Made by a program: the position numbers and the translations under genes. Shown here in pieces: positions 32,130 to 42,434 of a stretch of DNA of 64,000 bases. Source of the stretch: Armigeres subalbatus (taxonomy: Eukaryota > Arthropoda > Insecta > Diptera > Culicidae); assembly GCF_024139115.2 (NCBI RefSeq), contig NC_085140.1, positions 233,370,371 through 233,434,370 of the forward strand, read 5' to 3'. Position 1 is the stretch's first letter. Every line of letters begins with the position of its first letter. The notes under the pieces are model-generated. The model saw nothing but the letters and a program-made list of their open reading frames with translations, did not search any database and was not told the DNA's origin.

Positions 32130-32335
32130 GTCCCACTTAACACCAGGACTTGTGCTTGTGCGCTTTGAGCGGCACACGGTCCTAGTAGGCTTTGGTGGGG
32201 CCTACTTGCGGATACATGCAGCTTTTTATAGGAATTTAACAGGGCCCACTGTCAAATCCCACCACATCCTAGGCAAGCCCCACAACTCGCAGATGGTCTG
32301 GGGAGGGATCGTCAAGCCCTTGGACAAGCCCGCGC
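32130..32335 (-). repeat. RTE 5' leader segment
   Basis: Contains (plus strand) cccacttaacaccaggactt, gcgctttgagcggcacacggt, gatacatgcagctttttata and cccaccacatcctaggcaag. The same blocks occur in the leaders of copy D (43.57-43.69 kb) and copy E (56.08-56.22 kb), whose endonucleases belong to a different family. Confidence 0.65.
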
Positions 32336-32730
32336 TAGCAGAGCTAGCAGTTATCGAGAGCTAGCAGTTATTTTTAATCACTTTATTATATTCTTTTTTA
32401 TATTCACTATATCACGAAGATTAATTTATTACTTACATGCTTTTCATACTTCGTAATATTCAATATGTTCAGCATATTCTTTATATTTATTCCCTATATT
32501 TACTTAATTAATCAACGTATATCCACGTTAGTTATAATTTATGAATGAAATATTTGGATTATGTTCCCATTCTACCCATTTCCTCATTTAATTATATATC
32601 CAGGGACGGACCGAAAATTGAACTTATCAATTCCAGATAGGCAATTCTAGGCCATTATTCGTAAACCCATTGGAGAGATCATATGTATTAAAAATGTAAT
32701 GAGTATTTTTTCGAGTCGAGTTTTACACTT
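32336..32730. other. Unassigned AT-rich DNA
   Basis: Starts with a duplicated gctagcag / agttatcgagagctagcagttat. No gene recognised. Confidence 0.3.
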
Positions 32731-32880
32731 AGGGGAAGGAGGGGCAATATGCCCTAGTTAATACTATGTTCGCATTAGGGCTATGTCGATAATTTGATTA
32801 ACACGTTATTCAGTCTGTAGTGCGAACATAGTATAAGCAAAGACTGCTTTAATGTCTTAGCTGTAACGATTTCCATAGAT
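32731..32880 (+). repeat. Dispersed repeat containing aggggcaatatgcccta
   Basis: aggggaagga..ggggcaatatgccctagtta, then, after an insertion, aagcaaagactgctttaatg and cttagctgtaacga. The inverted equivalent at 50.89-50.97 kb has the same order without the insertion. Confidence 0.6.
32759..32836. mobile_element. 72-bp micro-MITE with TAA target duplication
   Basis: tactatgttcgca (32762-32774) and tgcgaacatagta (32821-32833) form a perfect 13-bp terminal inverted repeat, flanked by TAA on both sides (32759-32761 and 32834-32836). The paralogous site at 50.93 kb has a single TAA and no insert. A 3-bp TAA/TTA duplication is characteristic of PIF/Harbinger transposases. No coding capacity. Confidence 0.75.
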
Positions 32881-33592
32881 ATTTTTACCTCATGCAACAG
32901 TTAAACGATATACATACACTCCCGGCCAAAAGTTTGGGTTCACCCTCGAAAAATATAGGCAAAAGTTTTTGGCCGCATTTTCGCCGTCTTACATCCGATT
33001 TCAAGTATTGTTAGCTCAATACAAAGAACATGGGTAGATCTTGCATCGTAGGTATTTTAAACTAGCAATTTTGAATTTTTTATGTGCTAAAATATTACAT
33101 TAAGATACACATTTTTCTTTTATCTTTTATTGAGAGGGAAAAGCCAGCAGGAGTGGAGTTAAGAATGAATTTCACTCCTTCTCCCGTAGGCATAAAACCT
33201 CTTGTTTTTTTCATATCAACAGTTTACAAAACAAATGATACATTCTTGGTGTTTTTTTTTAAACTAATTTAACTTTAACGATACAATATTGGAATATTTT
33301 TACTACGACTAACATAACAAATGACTTACATAGTATTGGACAAATATCGACATTTTTTTTCAATGCAGAACGCGACAAATTAAAATCGAACACTCTGATT
33401 GAAAATTCTACACATACTACTAATCGGTTTATTTTGTACGGGACATAGGAAGACGAATAAAATTGTAGGAACGAAGATCACGACGACGAATATCAATATT
33501 TATAAGACGGACTAAACAACAACAGTCAATGTTTGAGAGCAGAAAGTTATTATTATGAAGCTTTAGCGACATCACGTCGTAAATACTGCGGC

Positions 33593-34283
33593 TCAAGTCC
33601 AATGAGTTGGCAACGATCCTCGTATCTTGGGAGGTTTTGAGGGTCGTTCCAAGGCAAGAGACGCAAAACGTACAAACATGCGCTGGATAGACTCAATGCG
33701 TTGGATGCCATTTTGGTAATACGGGGACCACACTACAGCTGCGAATTCCAATATTGGTCTAACTAAGGAGCAATATAGTGCTTTTAAACAGTACACACTT
33801 GTGATTTTTTTTGTAACTCGAAATAGCAATCCAAGACTTTTCGACGCTTTTGAAGAAATGTACGCTATGTTGTCCTTGAATGAGAGCTTACAGTCAAGCA
33901 TAACCCCTAAGTCTTTCACGGTTGTATCCTTCCTTAAAGTTATGTCAAAGATTTTGTAGTCGAAATTTATGATTGAATGCTTGCGAGCAAAACTTATAAC
34001 AGAACATTTAGAGGCATTCAAAACCATCCGGTTGGTAACACACCATTCGGCGAATGCGTTCAACTGAGATTTCAGGTATAAAGTATCGGTTTCGGTACGA
34101 ATTACACAATAGAGTTTGAAATCGTCTGCATACGAAACTTTGAAGCAGTCGAGGGAGAAATTGACATCGTTTGATATAATAAGAAAAGGTATGGTCCGAG
34201 ATGCCTTCCTTGAGGTACGCCTGATGTAACGTTGAAAGATGTTGATATATTATTTCCGATTTTGACAGACATTTATCCACCAA
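33593..34283 (-). pseudogene. Jockey-clade RT, palm to C-terminus
   Basis: Two overlapping frames. In 34283-34008 the SGVPQG and YADD region is split between frames. 34063-33593 gives FAEWCVTNRMVLNASKCSVI, TVKDLGVMLDCKLSF, SLGLLFRVTKKI, LYCSLVRPILEFAAVVW and IESIQRMFVRFA, the standard thumb and post-RT region. Closest relative in the window is the LINE at 59.4-61.0 kb. Not functional. Confidence 0.7.
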
Positions 34284-34433
34284 CTAGATAGGAATTGAGC
34301 CAATCTAAGATTTTTCCCTGAAAACCAAGTCGCTGCAGTTTGAACACCGCAATATGATGATTAATTTTATCAAAGGCAGCTGATAGATCAGTGTATACTG
34401 CGTCAACCTGAAGACGATTCTTTAGCGAGCGAG

Positions 34434-34875
34434 CTATAAACGATACGTACGATACGAGGTTTGTGGATGTGGACCTTTTAGGGATGAATCCATGTTGAGA
34501 TTCAGTAATGTTAAAAATGCTAGAACAATAACCTCGAGCAGTTTCGCCATTGTGGAGAGAGAAGCGATCCCACGGTAATTTGAAACTTCGTGCTTGTCTC
34601 CCTTTTTATAGACTGGAAAGATGTGGGATGTTTTCCAAACATCTGGAAAAACTCCAGAGCGTAGAGACGTGTTGGAAATGGCAGCCAATGGTGAAGATAG
34701 GGCAGTTGAGCACTTCTTGATGATCAGCGAAGGCACTCCGTCTGGTCCAGGAATTTTCGAGCGTTTCAGTTTCGTACAAGCATTCATAACAGTCTTGTTA
34801 GTAAAAACACTGCTGAACTGCCTGCGGAAAAGTTTACAGATGTCCTTCGTAGAAGAAGCCTCAGCATCACCGAGC
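34434..34875 (-). pseudogene. Jockey-clade RT, N-terminal fragment
   Basis: On the minus strand an open stretch of ~147 codons with ICKLFRRQFSSVF, LKRSKIPGPDGVPSL, FPDVWKTSHIFPVYKKGDKH and SNYRGIASLSTMAKLLE, the finger motifs of jockey-type RTs. It stops before motif A (the DQHGF and AFD region is out of frame). The first Met is in truncated sequence and is not a real start. Confidence 0.7.
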
Positions 34876-35243
34876 AATATTTATGTTGTAAAAATATGTT
34901 GATTTTTCTCAAAATTGAGCCCACAAAATTTCGAAATAAAAAGTGGAACGGAACCCATTTTTTATAATATGCATTAATGAAATTTCAACGAAAATTTTTT
35001 GTGAACCCAAACCCAAAAAAGGGTGAACCCAAACTTTTGGCCCATGCATACCATGCACTTGAGTAAACATTTTGATTTCTTAAAATAAAACAATTTTTTT
35101 TTGCCGGAATTTCATTAATGCATCTCAAAGATGATTAGAAATGTGTTCCGTTCCACTATTTATTTCGAAATTTTGTGGGCTCAATTTTGGGAAGAATTTA
35201 CATATTTTTACAACATTAATATTAGAAAAATGTGTATCTTAAT

Positions 35244-35470
35244 GTACACACTTAAAATTTTCCACCGATCTCGGCTGTGCAAATCTCGGTTAAAGTTCGT
35301 TAGCTGAAATAACGGCTGAATGGACGTATGAATACGGCGGCTCCTTTGAGTGCCGCAGTAAACAAATTGCTTTTTTAGCTGAGATATCAGCAGAAAGTCA
35401 CGAACCGAGCGCTCGGCTGTGCCTATCTCGGCAAAAGAATAAAAAAAATGCCGAGCTGAACTAAGTGTAC
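35244..35470. mobile_element. MITE inside the Tc1-like right arm
   Basis: About 219 bp (35248-35466) with short inverted ends (acactta / taagt) and gtac on both sides (35244-35247, 35467-35470). It interrupts the right arm at a point where the left arm is continuous (taatgtaatattt). Inside it, ctcggctgtgcaaatctcgg recurs as ctcggctgtgcctatctcgg, a direct 20-bp repeat ~145 bp apart. Superfamily unknown. Confidence 0.6.
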
Positions 35471-35646
35471 AATATTTTAGCACATAACATATTGAAAATT
35501 GTTAGTTTAAAAAACCTTCGATACAAGATCTAATCATATTATTTGTATTACCCGAGATTGGATGTAAGTCGGTGAAAATACGGCCAAAAATTTTTTGTAT
35601 TTCTGTATTTTTTGAAGGTGAACCCAAACTTTTGGCCAGTAGTGTA

Positions 35647-36260
35647 GATAGCTGATACAATTTAAAGATTGTAGAAAATCTCAATCATATTGATAATATT
35701 CACATTTTAAAAAAGTGGTGATATTTCGTTGCCGGAAAACTTCGGTTTTTCCAACCGTCCCAACTTCTATTTTGACACTTTTTTTGCATAACCTACACAA
35801 GGAAATAACCAAAAGGCGTTTTGCCCAGAAAGCAAATACTGTCATACAAAAACATGTTTCTGGACCACCGCGATTGCCAATTTTCTAAGCAAATTATATC
35901 AAGATTCAACAGTGTCTTTGTTAAATTATATTTTTATATGTATTAAAAATTAATTTATATGTATTAAAATTGAAGAAGAAAACGAATATAAGTAAGCAAA
36001 CATTGAGCTGCCTATTATTGATAATTGCGCTGTCGTACAAATGCCAACTTCGTTAGACGGTCAAAATTTAAAAATTCCATGCAAATTGTACGAAAACCCA
36101 TCAACGTTAAATGCAGCAGCTTTTGGAGCTAATTGGGACCCCTGCTTGTGGTATTCATTCGATCATTTGTGAGGATGGAGCTGATTGAACAGAGAACAGT
36201 TTATTTGAAGCTGACACTAGCTAAACATTTAAAATTAAATAAAACTTTTTAAAAATGTTT
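35647..36260. other. Unassigned AT-rich DNA
   Basis: No gene or repeat recognised. Confidence 0.35.
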
Positions 36261-36565
36261 TGACAAATTCTTCTTCTTCTTCTTATTGGCATTACATCCC
36301 CACACTGGGACAGAGCCGCCTCGCAGCTTAGTGTTCATTGAGCACTTCCACAGTTATTAACTGCGAGGTTTCTAAGCCAGGTTACCATTTTTGCATTTGT
36401 ATATCATGAGGCTAGCACGATGATACTTTTATGCCCAGGGAAGTCGAGACAATTTCCAATCCGAAAATTGCCTAGACCGGCACCGGGAATCGAACCCAGC
36501 CACCCTCAGCATGGTCTTGCTTTGAAGCCGCGCGTCTTACCGCACGGCTAAGGAGGGTGATAAAT
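36261..36565 (-). mobile_element. Feilai SINE, full length
   Basis: About 36269-36557, reversed. Minus-strand head ccctccttagccgtgcggta, B box ggctgggttcgattcccgg, body as in the other copies and tail ..ccaataagaagaagaagaa. tgacaaat (36261) and tgataaat (36558) flank it, a target duplication with one mismatch. A 61-codon minus frame over its 3' part is incidental. Confidence 0.88.
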
Positions 36566-37299
36566 ACATAGAACTTTTGTAGAACTGAATTTGATTCAGT
36601 TCGGTAATTAAAGTGGCTGCGTGTAAGCGATTCTTTGGCGTTATTTAAGCACCACAATTCGAATGTGTAGAATTTAATAAAAGTTTAGAATATCCTGTGC
36701 CAAGACTCAAAGCACAACACAAAGGCTGTCGTGGACACGCACAAGATACCTAAAGTGAGTGAGTATTGAGTTCTGCTGATAGCTAGCGAATTATTGCCAG
36801 TAGTACTACCCTTTAGAAAGCTATCCAAGGAAGGCTTACAAGGATCTCTGCTCATCTGACACCAACTGCTCACCTACGCTGATAAGCATTTGTGGGATGT
36901 CAAATTCTCGAATTGGTATGGCCTACGGTATTTGACAGGTTGCTTTGATGGAGAATTATGACCCGTCATCAAAAATGTTCGCAGAAGTCTAAAGATTGGT
37001 ATTGTAGATGCACGATTATGCATATGCAGAACATGTGATAGATTTAGTTCGGGAAAGGTACTGAAGGGTAACCGCTTCCTTCGGTGGGGTTTGATCCAAC
37101 GAAACCGCGGCTTTCGGGATTAAACATTTTAATATATTGGTAGTACACCCTTTTCTTCCTCTCTTCGATTCGCATTTCACTCTTCTGCATAACAAGTTGA
37201 CCAACATTGATGAAACTTGCATTTGTTATTTTTTTTTTCAAAAGTACATAGGTACATACTTGTCCGAGAAAAACGCGGAGTAAAAAAACAACGTTGCGT
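36566..37299. other. Unassigned DNA with a B-box-like relic
   Basis: 37060-37115 on the minus strand reads ggatcaaaccccaccgaagg and agcggttaccctt, comparable to the relic at 9.84-9.89 kb (gtcccatcgaaaggaaagtgg, ttacc). Probably two copies of a third tRNA-derived repeat. Nothing else recognised. Confidence 0.3.
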
Positions 37300-37487
37300 T
37301 AAGGATCCCCCAAACCTAAGCGATTTCATTGCCGCAACGGCGACAACTAGTCGCCGCGATTCTATCGTTGGGTCGCTACAGGCAATGTTCCATTTACGCT
37401 TCCATACCAACGGCGACAGAACCGCAGTCGCCATGCGATAGAATCGCGTCCCAATTGTCGTGTCGCGTGTGTTTGGGGGTACCTTTA
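37300..37487. mobile_element. MITE with aagg..ccccaaac termini, copy 1
   Basis: aaggatcccccaaac (37301) and, inverted, aaaggtacccccaaac (37486). Interior with cgatttcattgccgcaacgg and gattctatcg near both ends (second inverted repeat cgattctatcg / cgatagaatcg). ~187 bp, non-coding, and GC-richer than the flanks. A relative in the opposite orientation lies at 39.87-40.03 kb. Confidence 0.65.
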
Positions 37488-38034
37488 GGAATGCAAATTA
37501 ATAAGGGCGCATTTGACCGTGGTACTGTGCTACCCTGCTGAACAACCTCGACTTGTTGAAGGGTTTACGGTTCATGAAATCAAAAAGGCTGCATCAACGA
37601 GACTACGGTAAGCTCTGTCCGATATTTAATTATTCTTATACAAAACATATAAAACAAACATTTCATCGGAAAGATTGGAAAGAATTTTTTTGTCTTGCTA
37701 GATTAGGCTCTGGGACCATTATGCAATGGCATTTACTTTATCTACTTGAATAATTATATTTAAATATAACAATATCCGCAGTGTTCCACTGCTGTTGATG
37801 ATATAATATACTAACATTCCTGTTACCATTATTTATTTAAGAAAAAGAAAACAAATTAATTCACCTATAAGTGATACTGTTTTTCTGGCATTTAGCCAAA
37901 AGACCAACCTTTTTTGCTGATCGTCATCATTTTCAATAGCGCTCAACAAAGCTTTTCCACCTTTCAAATGTATCTTGTTCAGGATTAATATATGAAAAGT
38001 TGATGAATTTTTTTCTTAAAATTTGTACACGGAC
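37488..38034. other. Unassigned AT-rich DNA
   Basis: No gene or repeat recognised. Confidence 0.35.
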
Positions 38035-38165
38035 AGACTGACGTCGAGCTGAAGCGATTGGTATATAACACGTCTATGGGTCTACGATCCTTCTACAACG
38101 AATCGGTTTTGGAGCGCAATGATAGCTTTTCGGTACGACATTGTTGTACGAGAAAGGCAAAAATG
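38035..38165 (+). repeat. Dispersed repeat ending tacgagaaaggcaaaa
   Basis: gacgtcgagctgaagcgatt, ggtatataacacgtctatgg, ctttt-cggtacgacattg, then tacgagaaaggcaaaaatg. The ending also occurs at 5.32 kb (tacgagaaaggcaaaactg). This is probably a common mosquito repeat terminus; family not named. Confidence 0.45.
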
Positions 38166-38720
38166 TTTCTATCTTCAAAAACGAGTTAGGAATGCAGCTT
38201 AATTGCAAAATAAATCTGAATGCAATGACAATGGTTTAATCATAGATCCATCACTACATAAATGCTGACTCACCACTAAATATTTAACGCGAAGGACGCC
38301 CCAGTGATTGTAGCATTCTATTCTGGGTATGACCTATTTCCGAGCATTTTGTAGCTGATACCGACGCGACGACACCGACGGTTGCATTTATGTTTCAGAC
38401 CCATTCGTTTACGGATAGGCATCCGTTAACAAGCTGCGAAGCAGCTGTAGAAAGAATTCTCATTGTTGAGGTGTATAAAGGTATTCTTCCATCAACCATC
38501 CGGCTAAAGTGTTGTCGAGTGTCATGTTTACTGGAGGAACGTAGGCCGGCTTATGTTTCTGAGTGTTTGCATATTTTTTGTCATTTTGAGATATCGGTGA
38601 GAAATAGCAACATAAAATGCTTAGGTTTGTTTGAAATTTGCGATTTCCAACCTACAGAAATTTATTTAGACAACATGTGGTACAATTGTTATGAATGAGA
38701 AATGTGTACCAAATTACTAA
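38166..38720. other. Unassigned DNA
   Basis: A 102-codon plus-strand frame (38390-38698) is Cys-containing but matches nothing I recognise. Confidence 0.2.
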
Positions 38721-38912
38721 CAGGAAATATTCTCGACTTCCTAGTCATGGTGTGTTCATTGTAGTTGCAGCACAATATACATATTCATGCATTTGCAGGC
38801 ATAAGAAAGCCATTATTAAAGAACTGTGGAAATGCCAAATAACTAATTAGTACTACGTTGAAAAGCATACCAAGTTTCAGTTAGAATGTAGAACCATTGA
38901 AGAAATAAAAGT
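38721..38912 (+). mobile_element. tRNA-derived SINE, second family, 5'-truncated and diverged
   Basis: Body and tail only: aaatattctcgacttcc, gtgtgttcattgtagttgca, cacaatatacatattcatgc, gaaatgcc.aataacta, acgttgaaaagcataccaag, ttagaatgtagaaccattga, agaaataaaag. The tRNA-like head is absent. Confidence 0.65.
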
Positions 38913-39132
38913 ATAGCTACCACAATAACAGTCACATTTGTTAAAAATAGGCACCCGAAACATGATTTCTATGTTCAACTTTTCATTAAATTGGCAAATT
39001 TTTATTGAGATGATCAAAAATATTTCATAGAACGATTGAATATGATAAGATTTTTAGTTAATGGATTTTTTTTATTTTAATCATTTTTAATTAATTAATA
39101 TATTATGAAATGAATTTTCTTTTAAGCTTAGG

Positions 39133-39378
39133 CCGTTACAAATATTTAAAAACAATTATGTCTCCCCCCCCTTCTCGGATTTTCTTGCCCAAAAATTTAT
39201 TTTGAGGGGGCAACAACAAAAAATTTTGATGATTTTGAGGATTTTCAAAACATTCTTTAACAAATCCGAGGAGTTTTATTGTTTTTTTTTTATTTTAATA
39301 TTTATTTTTTATTATCCCCCCCCCTTGACCTTCCAGAGACCATTATTTACCATAATTTAATTTAAATATTTGTAACAG
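39133..39378. mobile_element. MITE with gttacaaatatttaaa termini
   Basis: A perfect 16-bp inverted repeat, gttacaaatatttaaa (39135-39150) and tttaaatatttgtaac (39361-39376), bounds 242 bp. The interior has two C-runs (tctccccccccttctc and atccccccccccttgacc) and gaggattttcaaaac. No target duplication is clear. Termini resemble the tgttacaa ends at 11.31 and 13.6 kb. Confidence 0.6.
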
Positions 39379-39864
39379 TCACTGTTAACTATTAAGTAAG
39401 ACACCCAGAAATCGCCCTCACTCCAGTTTTTGCCCACCTATTTTAAGACTTTATGTGTTGAATATCTTTCTACGGCCTTTTATTATCCGATATATTGTAC
39501 ACCAAATGACTAAATTGTTTGACAAGATATTTCTCTAATAATAAAGATTATGAGATTACAAAAAGTAATAAAACTAAAAACTTCAATTTTGTGGAATATT
39601 TTAAAGCCGCGCATATAATGAGCAATGGAAACATTTACTGTAACGTGGTAATAAGGTTGGACTTTATCCCCTAATCAGCAGACTATAGGACACATACACG
39701 TTCGCAGTAATTATACATTTATTTATGAACATTTTCACCTTCCTCAACTATATGACTGAAAATGGAAATACTATTAGTTTCCTTTTACGACACGTTCTTT
39801 CTTATTCGCAACCATGCGTGCGTACCCACTTTCAATATTCCCTTAAAACACTTCACACTTCAAA
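39379..39864. other. Unassigned AT-rich DNA
   Basis: Nothing recognised. Confidence 0.3.
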
Positions 39865-40034
39865 TATTCCCTTAAACACACGCGACGCAACTGTTGCTCT
39901 CGCTGGGAAATTATCGCCGCGACTCTAATTCTAAGTCAGTACATGCAACATTCCATTGACCCTTCAATACCAAATCGACAGATAATCGCAGACGCCAACG
40001 ATAGTCCCGTCGCCTAGGTTGGGGCGAACCTTAA
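39865..40034. mobile_element. MITE relative of the 37.3-kb element, copy 2
   Basis: cttaaacacacgcgacgcaac at the left and gtcgcctaggttggggcgaacctta at the right correspond in order and inverted orientation to cgcgacacgaca..ggtacccccaaacacac and cctaagcgat..cccccaaa of the first copy; catgcaacattccattgacc matches its middle (ggaacattgcctg). Diverged but collinear. Confidence 0.5.
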
Positions 40035-41925
40035 ATGATGTTTTGTTCTTCACTTTTAACGCATCAATACATATGTTTCGTCTTCTACACGACAAAGCTC
40101 CTTGGTGGTTTTATTGCTTCTCTAATTTGAACTTTCTTGTGTATTAGTCGTATTCTCAAACAGACTATTTGTGTTCAATTTTTCCCGCACGCAGCAGCGC
40201 TGTGGATTTCACAAAAACAAGAAACTAAACATTTTGTGTTACATTTCCTTATTCTTGAATGCGATGAACATATGTATATGATTTCAAACCCATAAGCAGT
40301 AACCCCATATAAACCCTGTTTGAAATAGGTCATGCGTTACTATGAGCGAGCAACGTATTTTAATTCTAGTGTCAGCCTCAGCTGCAAATTGTAATCGGAA
40401 CTATTCCTATCAAAGCAATAAATCATCGAAAAAGGGACTTCCGATCTGTTTCACAAAACAAAACTGCCTACGCACCTATGCATTGAAAAAACCACACAGC
40501 TGAGAACAACATGTTAGGTACTAAACGGAAAACGTTCCTCTGACTAAACCGTGGCATTTTATATAGGTGGCACTTATATCGCATGTATCAATATTTAATC
40601 GTTCGCTGGTAACATGTTTCCTGGTGATTTATGGAGCTCGGCATTTTTCTGTTGATTTCATGAGCTCAATTTTTAGCTTTTATGTCAGCTGAATGATGCT
40701 GAACGGTTTTCATTGATGCTTGTATATTGCAATGTGCGTTTATGTTACAATACCAAAAAAATGTGCGTTTATGTTACAATACCAAAAAAAATGTGTATCC
40801 GATGTTATCGTACCGTTTTATTCGGCTGCTCTTGGAAGATTGCTTACTAACGACGAATGTCCACTTTAAGCCACGTGTCATCACCAACTTGCTACTGGCG
40901 ATGGTTTTATTGCACTGGATTCGTGTGGACTGCGGATGTGAAGCAGATTATTTCGCACTCCATTAAATTAACATTATCCGGTCCTGGGTGTCTGTCTGCT
41001 ATCAACAGGTATTCGATATCGCCGTTGCCAGGAACGCAACTCTTCCAGAATTGTTCGGTGCATATCGGTGGAATGAAGTACTAGAGGTGAACCGGATGTC
41101 CGTTCTCGTTCGCCAACTAGCGACGTCGTCATCGTACTTCCCACATGTCAATTGCAGTTACTACATACGTGCGTGCATTTATCTCCACAGACGTTTCACA
41201 TGGGAGAATCTGTGCCGAGGTGCAAATAACCACCAGCAGTGGGAAGCGCTTTTCAGCGGTTGTATATTGCAGTTTGTCGGCACGGAGTCCCAGTTGTGCT
41301 CACTCGTTATCCCGTTGTATCACATACTCGCGGTGGATCTCATATTGATCCTAATCGTATGATGAGACTTTCCTACGTAAGCACATTAGTGTTTAAATTG
41401 GGAGGTGGCTATACCATTTGCGTCCAGAGTTGCCAATCTGTTCAATTGGCGAACCTTCCCACTACAGAAATTAATGAAATGCGGTTAGCTGTACGGGGTT
41501 GGTTTTCGCATTACTTTTTTAATGTTTGTCAAATAAACGAACTTTGGATTACAAACACGATAAGATAGACATGTTATGAGTGAATCAACTTATTTCTACG
41601 AATCTAGTTAATGCATGCTTAAGTTTTTGTTTCCATTTTGATCTAAAGCAAAGACTTGGATGTGTAAATAAAAAAAAATCAAATATGGCAACAAGATTTT
41701 GGGCTCTAATTGCACCTTTGTCTTTGGATGGATTTTTGAATTTTTAATATCGATCAACCCGGAATCTCTAGAGATTTACCAAATCTATTGAAACTATTAG
41801 TCACTAACGATAAACTATTAGAAATTACAATACAAGGATTGTAGAACAAATAAAATTGTTGATTACAACACTTTGTTACAACATTATCCAAGCCGTTCAA
41901 AGGATTTCCAAAAACGCAAAAGAAA
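40035..41925. other. Unassigned DNA, GC-richer 40.8-41.5 kb
   Basis: atgtgcgtttatgttacaat..accaaaaaa is exactly duplicated in tandem (40732-40760 and 40761-40789). From 40.8 to 41.57 kb composition is closer to transcribed DNA and overlapping plus frames of 75-124 codons exist (40988-41362, 41239-41568). None has a recognisable domain and all three frames are partly open, so I do not call a gene. Confidence 0.3.
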
Positions 41926-42277
41926 CTTACTTTACTTATGGGTCCTGTACAACTCCAGTGGTGCAAATGGCCGACATGAAAAATCTCCATCCTGAGCGAT
42001 GTCCGGCTATCGCTTTAATCTGTTGCCAGGTTAGATTTCGGTCGTCCTTTTTATTTCTTTATTGAGGCTTCGCCGCCATGAGCCTCTGGGTCTGCCTCTG
42101 CTGCGATGTCCCGCTGGGTTCCAGTCTAATGCTTGTTAACTGATTTCATTTCCGCCCCTACGTAAAGTGTGTCCGACCCAGCATTGCGATCTGGAATTTC
42201 TTTTGCTATCGGCCTCTGGTGACAACGACGATGGAGCTCGTTGTTTGAGATACAGACTCGAATTAAATACCGCAGGC

Positions 42278-42434
42278 ACTGCCCATGATCGCATATTTGT
42301 AACATTTGCATTTTGGTTGATTTTGTAAATCGTTTGTCAATCCTCCCCAAAAACTCAGTCATTCCAGCTTACCACAGATAAGCAAGATTGTAAAGCAAAA
42401 ATGCGGGTGTTACAAATATGCGATTATGGGCAAG
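42278..42434. mobile_element. MITE in copy D (153 bp, ~35-bp TIRs)
   Basis: tgcccatgatcgcatatttg (42280) and, inverted, tgcccataatcgcatatttg (42432) begin terminal repeats that continue with taaca...gcatttt, ~35 bp with few mismatches. It interrupts the codons for ..INR/CLRYL. tgcc-type sequences flank both ends (about 4-6 bp), a likely short target duplication. Confidence 0.7.

Larger units (their letters stand above)
29205..32335 (-). mobile_element. RTE-like LINE, longest copy with leader, EN and RT (copy C)
   Basis: Minus strand: a 5' leader (32335-32100), endonuclease (32085-31000), linker (31000-30700) and RT (30700-29216), then a 3' end with gaataaatgaaataaatgaa-type repeats near 29205. 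The domain order endonuclease-linker-RT with a single ORF and no RNase H fits the RTE group. The ORF is broken by stops in the endonuclease (near 31870 and 31706), a deletion near 30360 that removes the ERSTTDQ block, and a frameshift near 30035. The first residue of FADD is Leu here (LADD). It is not autonomous. Confidence 0.85.
33118..34875 (-). mobile_element. Jockey-clade LINE inserted in the Tc1-like element (copy H)
   Basis: Minus strand, 5'-truncated near 34875. It carries RT from SKIPGPDGVPS to the C-terminus (FDFNLSRSALK near 33360) and a 3' region with aataaaagataaaag near 33118. Motifs: NYRGIASLS, GVPQGRHLGP (in a second frame), SYADDFKLY (active site, third frame) and NRMVLNASKCSVISF. 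At least two frameshifts. It splits the left arm of the palindromic element, whose two halves match the uninterrupted right arm, proving insertion into a pre-existing element. Confidence 0.75.
32917..35644. mobile_element. Tc1/mariner-like palindromic non-autonomous element, with nested insertions
   Basis: Termini cactcccggccaaaagtttg (32917) and, on the other strand, cactactggccaaaagtttg (35644), followed on both sides by gttcacc; TA flanks on both sides (32915-32916, 35645-35646). Inverted similarity extends ~300 bp inward: the left arm is 32917-33115 plus 34873-34988, and the right arm is 35102-35247 plus 35467-35644. A central loop (34989-35101) contains a further partial copy of the terminus (ggtgaacccaaacttttggc at 35022). 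Without the inserts the element would be ~750 bp. It encodes no transposase, so it would depend on a Tc1-like transposase elsewhere. Confidence 0.8.

Noticed and set aside
40988..41568. A host gene on the plus strand
   Set aside because: Overlapping frames are open in two phases, no domain is recognised and no splice structure is convincing; left as unassigned.
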